In this document: positions 32,501-39,467 of the stretch, one piece after another
Layout: each line of letters starts with the position of its first letter
How positions within the stretch are numbered: position 1 is the stretch's first letter
DNA from: an uncultured Candidatus Melainabacteria bacterium
GTDB lineage: Bacteria > Cyanobacteriota > Vampirovibrionia > Gastranaerophilales > Gastranaerophilaceae
DNA: 41,270 nt
Assembly: GCA_934700385.1 (NCBI GenBank)
Contig: CAKUXO010000014.1
Location: 1 to 41,270 of the forward strand
Direction of reading: 5' to 3'
The notes under the pieces: model-generated
What the model was told of the DNA's origin: nothing
What the model saw: only the letters and a program-made list of their open reading frames with translations
Databases searched by the model: none
Position numbers and translations under genes: made by a program

Positions 32501-33974
32501 AGATGTTAATTATGACAGAGAAATTTCAGGCTTAGTTTCAATTAATGATAATATTGCTAAAATTTCTGATTTTAAGATTTTAAAATACATTCAAAATCAA
32601 AATTCTAAAACATATCCTCTTGATATGTTAAAAGTTAACGGGCAAATTGTTGAAAATGAAAACCAACTTTTCTATAAAAATTTAAAAGTTAAAACTCAAA
32701 CCCCTCTAAATGTAAGGGTTTTAAATTTGATATTTAAAAAATCTTTACTCAAAAAAGGTAATTTTGAATGTTCAATTCTTTTAAATGGAAACACTAAAAA
32801 ACCACAAATAGACGGAAATGTTCAACTTCAAGATTTAGATATTCCGCTTTATGATACTCAAATTAATAACATAAACTTCAATATTTCAAAAAAATATATT
32901 GATGGCGTTATTTTAGCTAAAAATTCTAAAAGTGACGTGAAAATTAATTTAAGAGCTTTAAATAATTTTGAAGCACCATATATCTTAGAAAAAATTTCAG
33001 TTAGTTCAAACTATTTTAACATAATGGAAGTTTTAAACAGTTTAACTACTCCAACTCAACAAAAAACAGACATTACCCAAAAATCTGAAATTTCAATCAA
33101 ACCCGAAGATATAATCATTAAAGAGGGCGACTTTGATTTTCAAAATGTTATCTATGATAAAATTAACGCTAAAAATTTAAAAGGTAAATTCAGCTATACA
33201 AACAACGTTTTTGATTTAAAAAACATCTTTTTAGATATAGCAAACGGCGAAGTTAAAGGGAAAGGAAAATATAATCTTCCTCTTAAAAAACTTGATATCG
33301 CTGCAAACATGCAAGATTGCGACGCAAATATTTTAACTAAACAATTTTTAAACTTGCAAGGTCAAATTTTTGGCAAAGTTAATGGTTCACTTGTTTTAAG
33401 CACAAAAAATCTTGATTCAATGGATGTCATTAAAAACACTTCTTCAAACGTTAAATTTTCAATTGATAACGGAAAAATGCCAAAACTTGGTTCATTGGAA
33501 TATCTTTTAAGAGCCGGAAACTTAATTAAAAATGGCATTTTAGGCTTATCTTTAAATAATTTAATTGAAGTTTTAACTCCATATAAAACAGGGGAATTTG
33601 AAAAAATTTCAGGTGAAATTAAAGTTAAAAATGCTAAAATTGAAAACCTTGAAATAATGTCTAAAGGTAAAAATTTAAGCTTATTTTTAGAAGGAAATTA
33701 TAACATCTTAGAAAATCTTGCCGATATTAAAATTTATGGTAAGTTATCTCAAAACATCTCAAATGCTCTTGGTGCAATTGGTAACGCTTCAATTAGCCAA
33801 TTTATTAATTCTGTTGTACAAAAACAAAAAACAAATAAAGATGAAGAATTCTATAAAAATGCTTCTAAAATCCCCTCAATTGAAATTGAAAATCCTGAAC
33901 CAAGATATTTTAAAGTGCGTGTTTTAGGGGATATTAACAAAGAAAATTATATTAAAAGTTTCAATTGGGAATAA
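29580..33974 (+). CDS. Giant AsmA/TamB-like envelope protein, 1464 residues
   Basis: One N-terminal membrane helix (about residues 17-38) and then some 1400 periplasmic residues of beta-strand repeats rich in Asn, Lys, Leu, Ile and Phe. The final 300 residues repeat the C-terminal pattern of the two other AsmA-like proteins here. This comprises L-E-Y-L-L-R-A-G-N-L-I, G-E-F-E-K-I-S-G-E-I-K-V-K-N, F-L-E-G-N-Y-N-I, then V-R-V-L-G-D-I-N and a terminal S-F-N-W. It is the longest of the three, about the size of E. coli TamB or YhdP (1250-1270 residues) plus some 200. The role is probably trans-periplasmic phospholipid transfer. It has no Shine-Dalgarno: TATAAT (29568-29573) ends six bases before the ATG. 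Divergent from the TonB/ExbBD/AsmA operon. Confidence 0.88.
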   Translation: MLKSLCKKITMNKSLKLAVLIPLAFLIILILSFLILKNFFAYSIVENNFLNMTGLKLELVNPKSTFDFKFNFVLKSDFINVYDKNKTKKFICLKNPEVAFKPLGFLFKKVNFKKLNFEEVKITLKRDDKGEVDLINSLDEDFKKNLKNLNNEKFNLTRLNSKINDFEFVFEDNYKTKTLTKFHLNQNEIAISKKSSLFKILQKGTVEVNYNSNKQISDYNLFIQSKYPFNNINSKDLITDVSLKNINLFLFNDLAKKYISNDISQFLGNINLTLKTSKENSSQNLNLEIKNLALKLNDNRLIIPYKNSITLNSFFNLDKSILNLDSFEIKSNNLYLNIFGEISKIFSKKPETNLNISIKNTQLNNFTYLLPDNLIFYRPQGIPNLKKANFFATFDGDLNLKSFMPVDINGKVKVSNIHIPNYPKPYIQNDVNLTFIRDKMNVFARIYTPQNEYVVIDGVSNLDDSLYGKYFVKSTKKIDLDFAQKYLVPVQQIIGFNIGPVPIMKINGYGNIDIKTKGTLKDAQIFGNFEAYSANATLNGLATKLTNGDCKLVFDNRDLIFKEVKGKTNGADFLLTGKGNTKGEVELNAKISNARTSQLLDIFKNSTVSKPYSFLVKDIAAVSGISSIDINLKGTIADYETPELLNALALSGRAEFKNNKIILNNKLETKNLNGFLEFGESQNGIFETNINNSKFNVQFSSKDNLNKIINGEDIDFKSEIFSNKIAFYDIFNEAKKLTINSVQLEKYLKDIKPFNIYFKTKISSKGKINLNNINFQNIKNSGYIIGLNSSQNKDIIFKSGLIKINNDVLNFDNFKLQAFNGSLEASGKVYDIFSSKPKGDLGINLRNINLEKLNRIIPKIQFENSILKSGNIHFSGDDLKIGSLNIDYNSMPIFLNARVKNLYTNKFIQSDFSTIIDEKTSDLIINPYLTYPLKIKGEVPIKGSFKGTNSNYSIDFLAKVPKNSDVYFLGSNLGDVNYDREISGLVSINDNIAKISDFKILKYIQNQNSKTYPLDMLKVNGQIVENENQLFYKNLKVKTQTPLNVRVLNLIFKKSLLKKGNFECSILLNGNTKKPQIDGNVQLQDLDIPLYDTQINNINFNISKKYIDGVILAKNSKSDVKINLRALNNFEAPYILEKISVSSNYFNIMEVLNSLTTPTQQKTDITQKSEISIKPEDIIIKEGDFDFQNVIYDKINAKNLKGKFSYTNNVFDLKNIFLDIANGEVKGKGKYNLPLKKLDIAANMQDCDANILTKQFLNLQGQIFGKVNGSLVLSTKNLDSMDVIKNTSSNVKFSIDNGKMPKLGSLEYLLRAGNLIKNGILGLSLNNLIEVLTPYKTGEFEKISGEIKVKNAKIENLEIMSKGKNLSLFLEGNYNILENLADIKIYGKLSQNISNALGAIGNASISQFINSVVQKQKTNKDEEFYKNASKIPSIEIENPEPRYFKVRVLGDINKENYIKSFNWE

Positions 33975-33977
33975 TTT

Positions 33978-34006
33978 TTTAACAATTTAAAATTTTATAC
34001 TATAAT
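33978..34006 (+). promoter_or_regulatory. Promoter of nadD, leaderless geometry
   Basis: TTTAAC (33978-33983), 17-base spacer, perfect TATAAT (34001-34006), then six bases to the ATG at 34013. No ribosome site. Confidence 0.7.
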
Positions 34007-34012
34007 TTTGAT

Positions 34013-34624
34013 ATGGACTGTTATTTTTTTGGAACATTTAACCCAATTCATTTTGGACACATTTCAATAGCTAAACAGGTACGTGAAGCCCTTGGTTTTG
34101 AACGTATTATTTTTGTGCCGTCTTATATGCCGCCACATAAACTAGGCATAACTTTGCCATTTGAAGATAGACTCAACATGACAAAACTAGCCGTTGGCGA
34201 AACTTGCGTTAGCGATATTGAAAGAAAAATGCCAATTCCAAGCTATACTTATAAAACAATTGAAAAATTATACAAAGAAAATAATAATGAAAAAGTTAAT
34301 TTTATTTTAGGTTTTGATCAATTCTTCAAACTTGAAAGTTGGAGAGAGCCTGAAATTTTAAAACAAAAAACAAATTTCATCGTTATTCCAAGGAGATTTT
34401 CAAACGGACAAACTTTAAGCGAAAAGGCTTTTGAATATTTTAAAAACAAAGGTTTTTCTTTTCAAGTTTTAAACATAGATTTTTTAGATGTTTCATCTGA
34501 ACAAATAAGACAACTTTGTTCTCAAAACAAAGATATTAGCAATTTAACAACAAAAGAGGTACAAAACTACATTGAAGAACATAAATTATATAGAAAACTG
34601 GCTGAAAGAAAATCTATCTTCTAA
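34013..34624 (+). CDS. nadD: Nicotinate-nucleotide adenylyltransferase
   Basis: 203 residues. Transfers AMP from ATP to nicotinate mononucleotide in NAD synthesis. The N-terminal G-T-F-N-P-I-H-F-G-H is the class I nucleotidyltransferase H-x-G-H motif. F-V-P-S-Y-M-P-P-H-K binds substrate, F-I-L-G-F-D-Q-F-F-K-L-E-S-W follows, and S-S-E-Q-I-R-Q near the end is the ATP-binding S/T-x-x-I-R motif. It overlaps yqeK by 53 bases in another frame, a common gene pair across bacteria in which NadD and YqeK act in nucleotide metabolism. The promoter suggests a leaderless mRNA. Confidence 0.96.
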   Translation: MDCYFFGTFNPIHFGHISIAKQVREALGFERIIFVPSYMPPHKLGITLPFEDRLNMTKLAVGETCVSDIERKMPIPSYTYKTIEKLYKENNNEKVNFILGFDQFFKLESWREPEILKQKTNFIVIPRRFSNGQTLSEKAFEYFKNKGFSFQVLNIDFLDVSSEQIRQLCSQNKDISNLTTKEVQNYIEEHKLYRKLAERKSIF

Positions 34625-35180
34625 AAGATTTAATCATTCTCTAGGCTGTGCTGAAACTGCTCAAAAACTGGCAAAACTTTATAATCTTGATGAAAAAAAA
34701 GCATATTTAGCAGGCTTAGTCCATGATTGCGCTAAAAATTTTGATAACGATTTACTTTTAAAAATCATAAATGAAGATATAAAAGAAGGTTTTGAAGTTT
34801 CTGAATTAAAAAACCCAAAAACATTCCATGCTATTGTTGGCGCTTATTTAATTCAAAAAGAATTTGAAATAGATGACCCTATGATTATTTCAGGGGTAAG
34901 AAACCACACAATTGGTTGCGTTAATATGAATTTATTTGATAAAATCATTTTTTTAGCAGATAAAATTGAGCCTAATTCAAGAGATGAAAAATATACAAAA
35001 AAACTTTGGAAACTAATTGAAAATAATAAAGGCACCTTAGGGCTAGACGCTGCTTTATTAAAATGTTTTTGTGAAACAATTAAAAGCCTTGTAAAAAGAA
35101 AATTATATATCTGCCCAACAACAATTCTAGTATATAATCAACTTCAAGAAACAGTTGGAGATTTACTTGAAGAAGAATAA
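34572..35180 (+). CDS. yqeK: YqeK-family HD phosphohydrolase
   Basis: 202 residues of the HD superfamily. R-F-N-H-S-L-G-C-A-E-T-A gives the first His, A-G-L-V-H-D-C-A-K the HD pair, and A-I-V-G-A-Y-L-I and N-H-T-I-G the later metal-binding parts. YqeK proteins cleave diadenosine tetraphosphate symmetrically into two ADP. No ATG precedes the conserved start; TTG at 34572, 53 bases before the nadD stop codon's end, gives a natural length. A start inside nadD without a clear ribosome site suggests translational coupling, though an even less usual start codon nearby cannot be excluded. Confidence 0.92.
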   Translation: MKNINYIENWLKENLSSKRFNHSLGCAETAQKLAKLYNLDEKKAYLAGLVHDCAKNFDNDLLLKIINEDIKEGFEVSELKNPKTFHAIVGAYLIQKEFEIDDPMIISGVRNHTIGCVNMNLFDKIIFLADKIEPNSRDEKYTKKLWKLIENNKGTLGLDAALLKCFCETIKSLVKRKLYICPTTILVYNQLQETVGDLLEEE

Positions 35181-35242
35181 AACGCAAATTTTTGTTTGTG
35201 TTAGAATAATCTCGTAAATAAATTAAAAAAAGGAGTTATCTT

Positions 35243-36013
35243 ATGGCAAGAAGACCTATTATTGCAGGCAACTGGAAAATGAACAATAATAAAGCTGAAG
35301 CTAAATTATTAGCAGATGGCATTGTTGAAGGCGTTAAAGCTCTTGACGCAGCTAAAATGCCTGAAGTTATTTTAGCCCCAACTTTTACTGCTTTATGGCA
35401 AGTATCTGATTGTATTAAAAATGAACCAAAAATCGCTTTAAGCGCTCAAAACGTAAACCCAAACAAATCTGGCGCTTACACAGGTGAAATTTCTTTAGAT
35501 ATGTTAGCAGATTTCAACGTTAAATTCGTTATCATTGGTCACTCTGAACGTCGTCAAATGTTCAATGAATCTGATGAATTTATCAATGAAAAAGCAAAAG
35601 CTATTCTAGCCGGTGGTTTAATTCCAATCATCTGCTGTGGTGAAACTTTAGAACAAAGAGAACAAGGCGTTACAGACGCTCACCTAGCTAATCAAATCAC
35701 AAAAGCATTTGAAGGTATTTCAGCTGCTGACGCTGAAAAATCAGTTATTGCTTATGAACCAATTTGGGCAATCGGAACAGGAAAATCTTGCGATTCTGTT
35801 GAAGCAAACAGAACAATCGGCGAAATCAGAAAAGTTATCGCTAAATTATATTCTGCTGAAGTTGCTGATAAAATCAGAATTCTTTATGGCGGTTCTGTTA
35901 AACCATCAACAATTGTTGAACAAATGGCTCAACCTGAAATCGATGGCGGCTTAATCGGTGGTGCTGCTCTTAAAGCTGATAGCTTCATTGAATTAATCAA
36001 AGGCGCTATGTAG
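35243..36013 (+). CDS. tpiA: Triosephosphate isomerase
   Basis: 256 residues, the usual length for this TIM barrel. Converts dihydroxyacetone phosphate and glyceraldehyde-3-phosphate in glycolysis. G-N-W-K-M-N-N carries the catalytic Asn and Lys, I-G-H-S-E-R-R the catalytic His, and A-Y-E-P-I-W-A-I-G-T-G-K-S the catalytic Glu and flexible loop. I-L-Y-G-G-S-V-K-P binds phosphate. A strong ribosome site (AAGGAG) is present, unlike many genes here. Its composition is less AT-rich than the envelope genes, as expected of a highly expressed enzyme. A good terminator follows, so it is probably monocistronic. Confidence 0.99.
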   Translation: MARRPIIAGNWKMNNNKAEAKLLADGIVEGVKALDAAKMPEVILAPTFTALWQVSDCIKNEPKIALSAQNVNPNKSGAYTGEISLDMLADFNVKFVIIGHSERRQMFNESDEFINEKAKAILAGGLIPIICCGETLEQREQGVTDAHLANQITKAFEGISAADAEKSVIAYEPIWAIGTGKSCDSVEANRTIGEIRKVIAKLYSAEVADKIRILYGGSVKPSTIVEQMAQPEIDGGLIGGAALKADSFIELIKGAM

Positions 36014-36022
36014 TTAAATTTT

Positions 36023-36050
36023 AAGCCCTTAGCCTAGCTAGGGGCTTTTT
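36023..36050 (+). terminator. Terminator of tpiA
   Basis: Stem AAGCCCTTAG/CTAGGGGCTT (one G-U pair) with a short loop, followed by five T ending at 36050. Confidence 0.88.
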
Positions 36051-36117
36051 AAAGGCAATTTTTCTTTGAGTTTTGTTTTTATTATATTGTTATCACTTTT
36101 TTAGATGGGTTTATATA

Positions 36118-36339
36118 ATGGGTATTAAAATCTTTGGCATGTCGCCATTCAACAAAGCAACAACAACAGCTGCTGAAAAAGAGGCAGTAAAAAATCTTCA
36201 AAATGCTAAAAAAACTGTAAATAAACAATGCAGGGAAACTATGAAAGATGTAAATAAAATTATATCTGATCAAAAAATCAATGTTGATCAATTTAGACTT
36301 TTAGCAGATGAATTTAAGAAAACAACAAAAATAAAATAA
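36118..36339 (+). CDS. Small uncharacterised protein, 73 residues
   Basis: Not recognised. I start at ATG 36118 (M-G-I-K-I-F-G-M-S-P-F-N-K-A); an in-frame start at 36073 would add 15 hydrophobic residues and sits only 23 bases past the tpiA terminator. The protein is basic and largely helical (A-E-K-E-A-V-K-N-L-Q-N-A-K-K-T-V), with one Cys and no membrane helix in the shorter form. There is no good ribosome site, so expression is uncertain. The stop adjoins the end of the convergent ispF gene with no gap. Confidence 0.55.
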   Translation: MGIKIFGMSPFNKATTTAAEKEAVKNLQNAKKTVNKQCRETMKDVNKIISDQKINVDQFRLLADEFKKTTKIK

Positions 36340-36813
36340 TTATATTTCTTCAACTAAAACAACTGCATTAGCCGAAATTGCTTCGCTTTTTCCCATTGAA
36401 TCCATTTTTTCATTAGTTTTTGCTTTAATTGAAACTTGGTTTAATTTTAAGTTGCCAACTTTTGAAATATTCTCTCTCATTAAATCAATGTAATCTTTTA
36501 ATTTTGGCTTTTGACAAATTATATTTGAATCTATGTTAATTATTTTATAGCCTTCTTTTTTTAATAATTCTAAGGTTAATTTTAAAAGTTCAAGACTATT
36601 GATTCCTTTATATTTTTCATCTGTATCAGGAAAATGATATCCAATGTCACGAAGTGCAACAGAGCCTAAAATAGCGTCAATTATAGCATGCACCAAAACA
36701 TCAGCGTCAGAATGACCTAAAAGTCCAAAATCAGATGGAATTTTCACCCCGCCTAAAATTAAATCTCTTTTTTCATCTGTTTGATGAATGTCATATCCAA
36801 GCCCTATTCGCAT
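36340..36813 (-). CDS. ispF: 2-C-methyl-D-erythritol 2,4-cyclodiphosphate synthase
   Basis: 157 residues, standard length. Cyclises the CDP-methylerythritol phosphate intermediate in the non-mevalonate isoprenoid pathway. Metal ligands Asp8 and His10 lie in G-Y-D-I-H and the third in L-G-H-S-D-A-D-V-L. R-D-I-G-Y-H-F-P-D-T-D and the C-terminal K-A-K-T-N-E-K-M-D-S-M-G complete the signature. The start lies inside the end of the upstream HAD gene (10-base overlap), so the two are translated in a coupled way. ispD is not adjacent. Confidence 0.98.
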   Translation of the reverse strand: MRIGLGYDIHQTDEKRDLILGGVKIPSDFGLLGHSDADVLVHAIIDAILGSVALRDIGYHFPDTDEKYKGINSLELLKLTLELLKKEGYKIINIDSNIICQKPKLKDYIDLMRENISKVGNLKLNQVSIKAKTNEKMDSMGKSEAISANAVVLVEEI

Positions 36814-37607
36814 AAAACCATTCTTTCTATTAATTTAACAAGTTCATTACTATTAACATCTTTGCAGCAATAATCAGCAATTTCTTTTAAACCTTTTGAA
36901 TGTGAACCCACACAAACCTTAATGCCTGCATTTTTAAGCATGTCAATATCATTATCTTGATCACCTGACGCTAAAACTTCTTCATCTTTTAAAGACCAAT
37001 ATTTCTTCAAGAAGTTTAAAGCGTCCCCTTTTGAAGCGTTAATGTTATTAATTTCAAGATAAATCGGATTACTTTGAACAATTTTTAAAACCCCAGCATA
37101 TTTTTTAGTTAATTCTTCTTTAACTTCTTTCATAATTTCAGGGTTTTCAATTACCGCTAGAATTTTTGGCGCACTTTCAAATTGAACATCATCAAAAGAT
37201 TTAACAACTTCATAAAATGTTCCTCTACCATTACAATACTGCGCCATTATCCTTTTATCGTCGTCATCAATATAAAGTTTATCGTTAGCATAAAGATGAG
37301 TGTGAAGATTTTTTTCTTTTAGATAAGTGATTACTTCACGAGCCAATTTTTTATCAACTGGCGCTTGCCAAAGAATTTCATCATTTAAACGAACCATCGC
37401 ACCTTGATAACAAACAATCGGCGTTTTAAGATTAAATGTATCTGCTGCAAACTTAGCCCCCATATACATTCTACCTGTTGCAAGAACAAACTTAGTGTCG
37501 CTTAAATTAATTTTTTTAATTAATTCAGCCATTTCATTTGTATATGTATTATCATAATTCATTAAAGTGCCATCGATATCACTTATCCAAAGTTTAATTT
37601 TTGTCAC
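36804..37607 (-). CDS. HAD-superfamily Cof-type phosphatase
   Basis: 267 residues. Motif I is W-I-S-D-I-D-G-T-L with the nucleophilic Asp, motif II A-T-G-R, and motif IV G-D-Q-D-N-D-I-D-M-L. The C2-type cap lies between. This is the Cof/YidA subfamily of sugar-phosphate or flavin/pyridoxal-phosphate phosphatases; exact substrate unknown. It starts with GTG at 37607, with GAGG about eight bases before. The gltD promoter overlaps this start from the opposite strand, so expression of the two genes may interfere. Confidence 0.93.
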   Translation of the reverse strand: MTKIKLWISDIDGTLMNYDNTYTNEMAELIKKINLSDTKFVLATGRMYMGAKFAADTFNLKTPIVCYQGAMVRLNDEILWQAPVDKKLAREVITYLKEKNLHTHLYANDKLYIDDDDKRIMAQYCNGRGTFYEVVKSFDDVQFESAPKILAVIENPEIMKEVKEELTKKYAGVLKIVQSNPIYLEINNINASKGDALNFLKKYWSLKDEEVLASGDQDNDIDMLKNAGIKVCVGSHSKGLKEIADYCCKDVNSNELVKLIERMVLCE

Positions 37608-37609
37608 AA

Positions 37610-37638
37610 TTGTACCTCATTTTATGATTTTATTATAC
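37610..37638 (+). promoter_or_regulatory. Promoter of the gltD-like gene
   Basis: TTGTAC (37610-37615), 17-base spacer, TTATAC (37633-37638). The start would fall near 37645, leaving about 35 bases of leader with AGGAG before the ATG at 37681. Confidence 0.65.
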
Positions 37639-37680
37639 AATAAAAGAAAAGCAGAATAAAATTAGGAGCTTATAGAAATT

Positions 37681-39054
37681 ATGGCTGAAAAAATCGAAAG
37701 ACAAAGACAAAAAGAACAAGATAAAATCCAAAGAAGAAGCAACTTTGACCCTGTTGAAGAAAATTTTACTTCTGAACAAGCTCATCTTGAAGCTTCAAGA
37801 TGTTTGTCATGTAAAAATGCAAGATGTAAACAAGGTTGCCCTGTTAATATAGATATCCCATCTTTTATTAAAGAAGTTAAAGAAGATAATCTTCAAGCTG
37901 CAGGAGATATCATCAGACAATCTTCAATGTTACCTTCTGTTTGCGGAAGGGTTTGTCCTCAAGAAAAACAATGTGAAGGTAATTGCATTTTAGGAATTAA
38001 AGGTCAACCTGTTGCAATTGGCGCTTTAGAAAGATATGTTGGAGATAACACAAAAGCCAAAACAAACCCAATTAAAGAAAACGGCAAAAAAGTTGCAATT
38101 GTTGGTTCTGGCTGTGCAGGCATGTCAGCAGCTGCTGATCTTAGAAATGCAGGCTTTGAAGTTTCAATTTTTGAAGCATTACACGAATATGGCGGAGTTT
38201 TAAGATATGGTATTCCACCATTCAGACTTCCAAGAACCGTTTTAGATAGAGAAATTAAATCCCTACAAGATATCGGTGTTAAATTCTTTAAAAACGTTAT
38301 TGTTGGTAAATCAATCACAATTAATCAACTTAAAGAAGAAGGTTATAGTGCTATTTTTATCTGCTCAGGCGCAGGCTTACCTAAAATGATGAACATTCAA
38401 GGTGAAAATTTAAACGGTGTTTATAGCGCTAATGAATTTTTAACAAGAGTTAATTTAATGCACGCTCAAAGCCCAGACACCCCAACACCTTTAAAAATCG
38501 GCAAAACTGCCGCTATCATTGGTGGTGGTAATGTTGCTATGGACGCTGCTAGAACAGCTGTTCGTGTTGGTTATGAAAAAGTTTACATTTTCTATAGAAG
38601 AACAGAAAAAGAACTTCCTGCTCGTCTTGAAGAAATTCGCCATGCTAAAGAAGAAGGAATTGATTTCCAATTCTTACACGCACCTGTTGAAATTATTGGT
38701 GAAGATGGCTATGTTAAATCAATGAAATTTGAAATAATGGAACTTGGTGAACCTGACGCTTCAGGTCGTCAAAAACCTGTAGGTACAGGTAAATTTGTTG
38801 ATGTTGAATTAGATAGCGTTATTGTTTCACTTGGAACAGGTCCAAACCCAATTATTCAACGTTCTTGTGCTACAGAAGATATCGATTTAAATACAGATAA
38901 CAAAGGCTACATCGTTATTAACGATAAAGGTGAAACTTCTGTTAAAGATATTTATGCTGGTGGCGACGTTGCACCTCTTGGTCCATCAACTGCAATTAAT
39001 GCTATGGGAGCTGGTAAAAGAGCTGCAAAAGCAATTATTGAAGCCCTTGGCTAA
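37681..39054 (+). CDS. gltD: NADPH-dependent glutamate synthase small subunit / GltD-like oxidoreductase
   Basis: 457 residues. N-terminal iron-sulfur part with C-L-S-C-x-x-A-R-C-x-x-G-C-P and V-C-G-R-V-C-P-x-x-x-x-C-E-x-x-C. Then a FAD-binding G-S-G-C-A-G-M-S-A-A, followed by an NADPH-binding G-G-G-N-V-A-M-D-A-A-R and the final A-G-G-D-V domain closure. It passes electrons from NADPH to glutamate synthase, or acts alone in related enzymes (the GltA type of archaea and Thermotogae, or NfnB/SudA type). The large subunit gltB is not next to it, so the electron acceptor is open. AGGAG before the ATG and a strong terminator after it make a single-gene unit. Confidence 0.92.
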   Translation: MAEKIERQRQKEQDKIQRRSNFDPVEENFTSEQAHLEASRCLSCKNARCKQGCPVNIDIPSFIKEVKEDNLQAAGDIIRQSSMLPSVCGRVCPQEKQCEGNCILGIKGQPVAIGALERYVGDNTKAKTNPIKENGKKVAIVGSGCAGMSAAADLRNAGFEVSIFEALHEYGGVLRYGIPPFRLPRTVLDREIKSLQDIGVKFFKNVIVGKSITINQLKEEGYSAIFICSGAGLPKMMNIQGENLNGVYSANEFLTRVNLMHAQSPDTPTPLKIGKTAAIIGGGNVAMDAARTAVRVGYEKVYIFYRRTEKELPARLEEIRHAKEEGIDFQFLHAPVEIIGEDGYVKSMKFEIMELGEPDASGRQKPVGTGKFVDVELDSVIVSLGTGPNPIIQRSCATEDIDLNTDNKGYIVINDKGETSVKDIYAGGDVAPLGPSTAINAMGAGKRAAKAIIEALG

Positions 39055-39101
39055 TAATAAATTTCTTATTTATTTATATATTATATTATATAAAACCCTG
39101 C

Positions 39102-39130
39102 ATGCCTCGAAACTTCGGGGCATTTATTTT
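39102..39130 (+). terminator. Terminator of the gltD-like gene
   Basis: Stem ATGCCTCGA/TTCGGGGCAT with G-U pairing and a tight loop, followed by TTATTTT. It ends transcription before the anomalous cassette at 39.17-39.50 kb, so that cassette needs its own promoter. Confidence 0.85.
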
Positions 39131-39165
39131 AATTAATGTGATATAATATTTTTGTTAGCTCAAAT

Positions 39166-39194
39166 TTGCGATTTTTTCGCTTTAAACGTATAAA
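39166..39194 (+). promoter_or_regulatory. Promoter of the AAC-rich cassette
   Basis: TTGCGA (39166-39171), exactly 17 bases, TATAAA (39189-39194). Start expected near 39201. An inverted repeat AATTGT-TAT-ACAATT (39193-39207) covers the start point and could be an operator. No ATG or ribosome site follows at the expected distance, so the product is likely an untranslated RNA. Confidence 0.65.
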
Positions 39195-39236
39195 TTGTTA
39201 TACAATTAAAAACCCTTGATAATTCTATATTTTCTG

Positions 39237-39443
39237 TGTGACTGGAATTCCGGTTATGGGTCAGTTCAATGCAACAACACTGACGCTTGCCCTGGGTCTA
39301 ACGGCAACTGCTACCCGAACATCGTCTGGTCGTCAGATGAGTACAGTTCATCTAACGCTTACGAGTTTCGCTTAGAATCAGGTAGTTTAAACTCGAACAA
39401 CAGTGCTAAGACTTATGCTCAGTCAGCTCGCTGCGTTCTATGG
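39237..39443 (+). other. AAC-rich lectin-fold-like segment; candidate orphan DGR template repeat or pilin gene remnant
   Basis: Read in the frame of 39216, 69 codons give a sequence like the C-terminus of DUF1566/Fib_succ-major proteins (C-type-lectin-like fold). It has N-C-Y-P-N-I-V-W-S-S-D-E-Y-S-S-S-N-A-Y, then L-E-S-G-S-L-N-S-N-N, ending A-R-C-V-L. By my count 99 of 207 bases are G or C, against about a third nearby, and Asn is coded nine times by AAC and once by AAT, the reverse of local usage. AAC codons are the mutable positions of DGR template repeats. There is no signal peptide, start or upstream domain, so it is not a complete gene. Alternatives are a decayed gene end or a misplaced copy of a variable region. 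Confidence 0.5.
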
Positions 39444-39467
39444 AATTTATCAAAAAAAATACGTGTT

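Noticed and set aside
36082..36291. 69-residue minus-strand frame
   Set aside because: Antisense to the small gene at 36118-36339; Phe/Ile/Tyr/Cys-rich product typical of a shadow frame.
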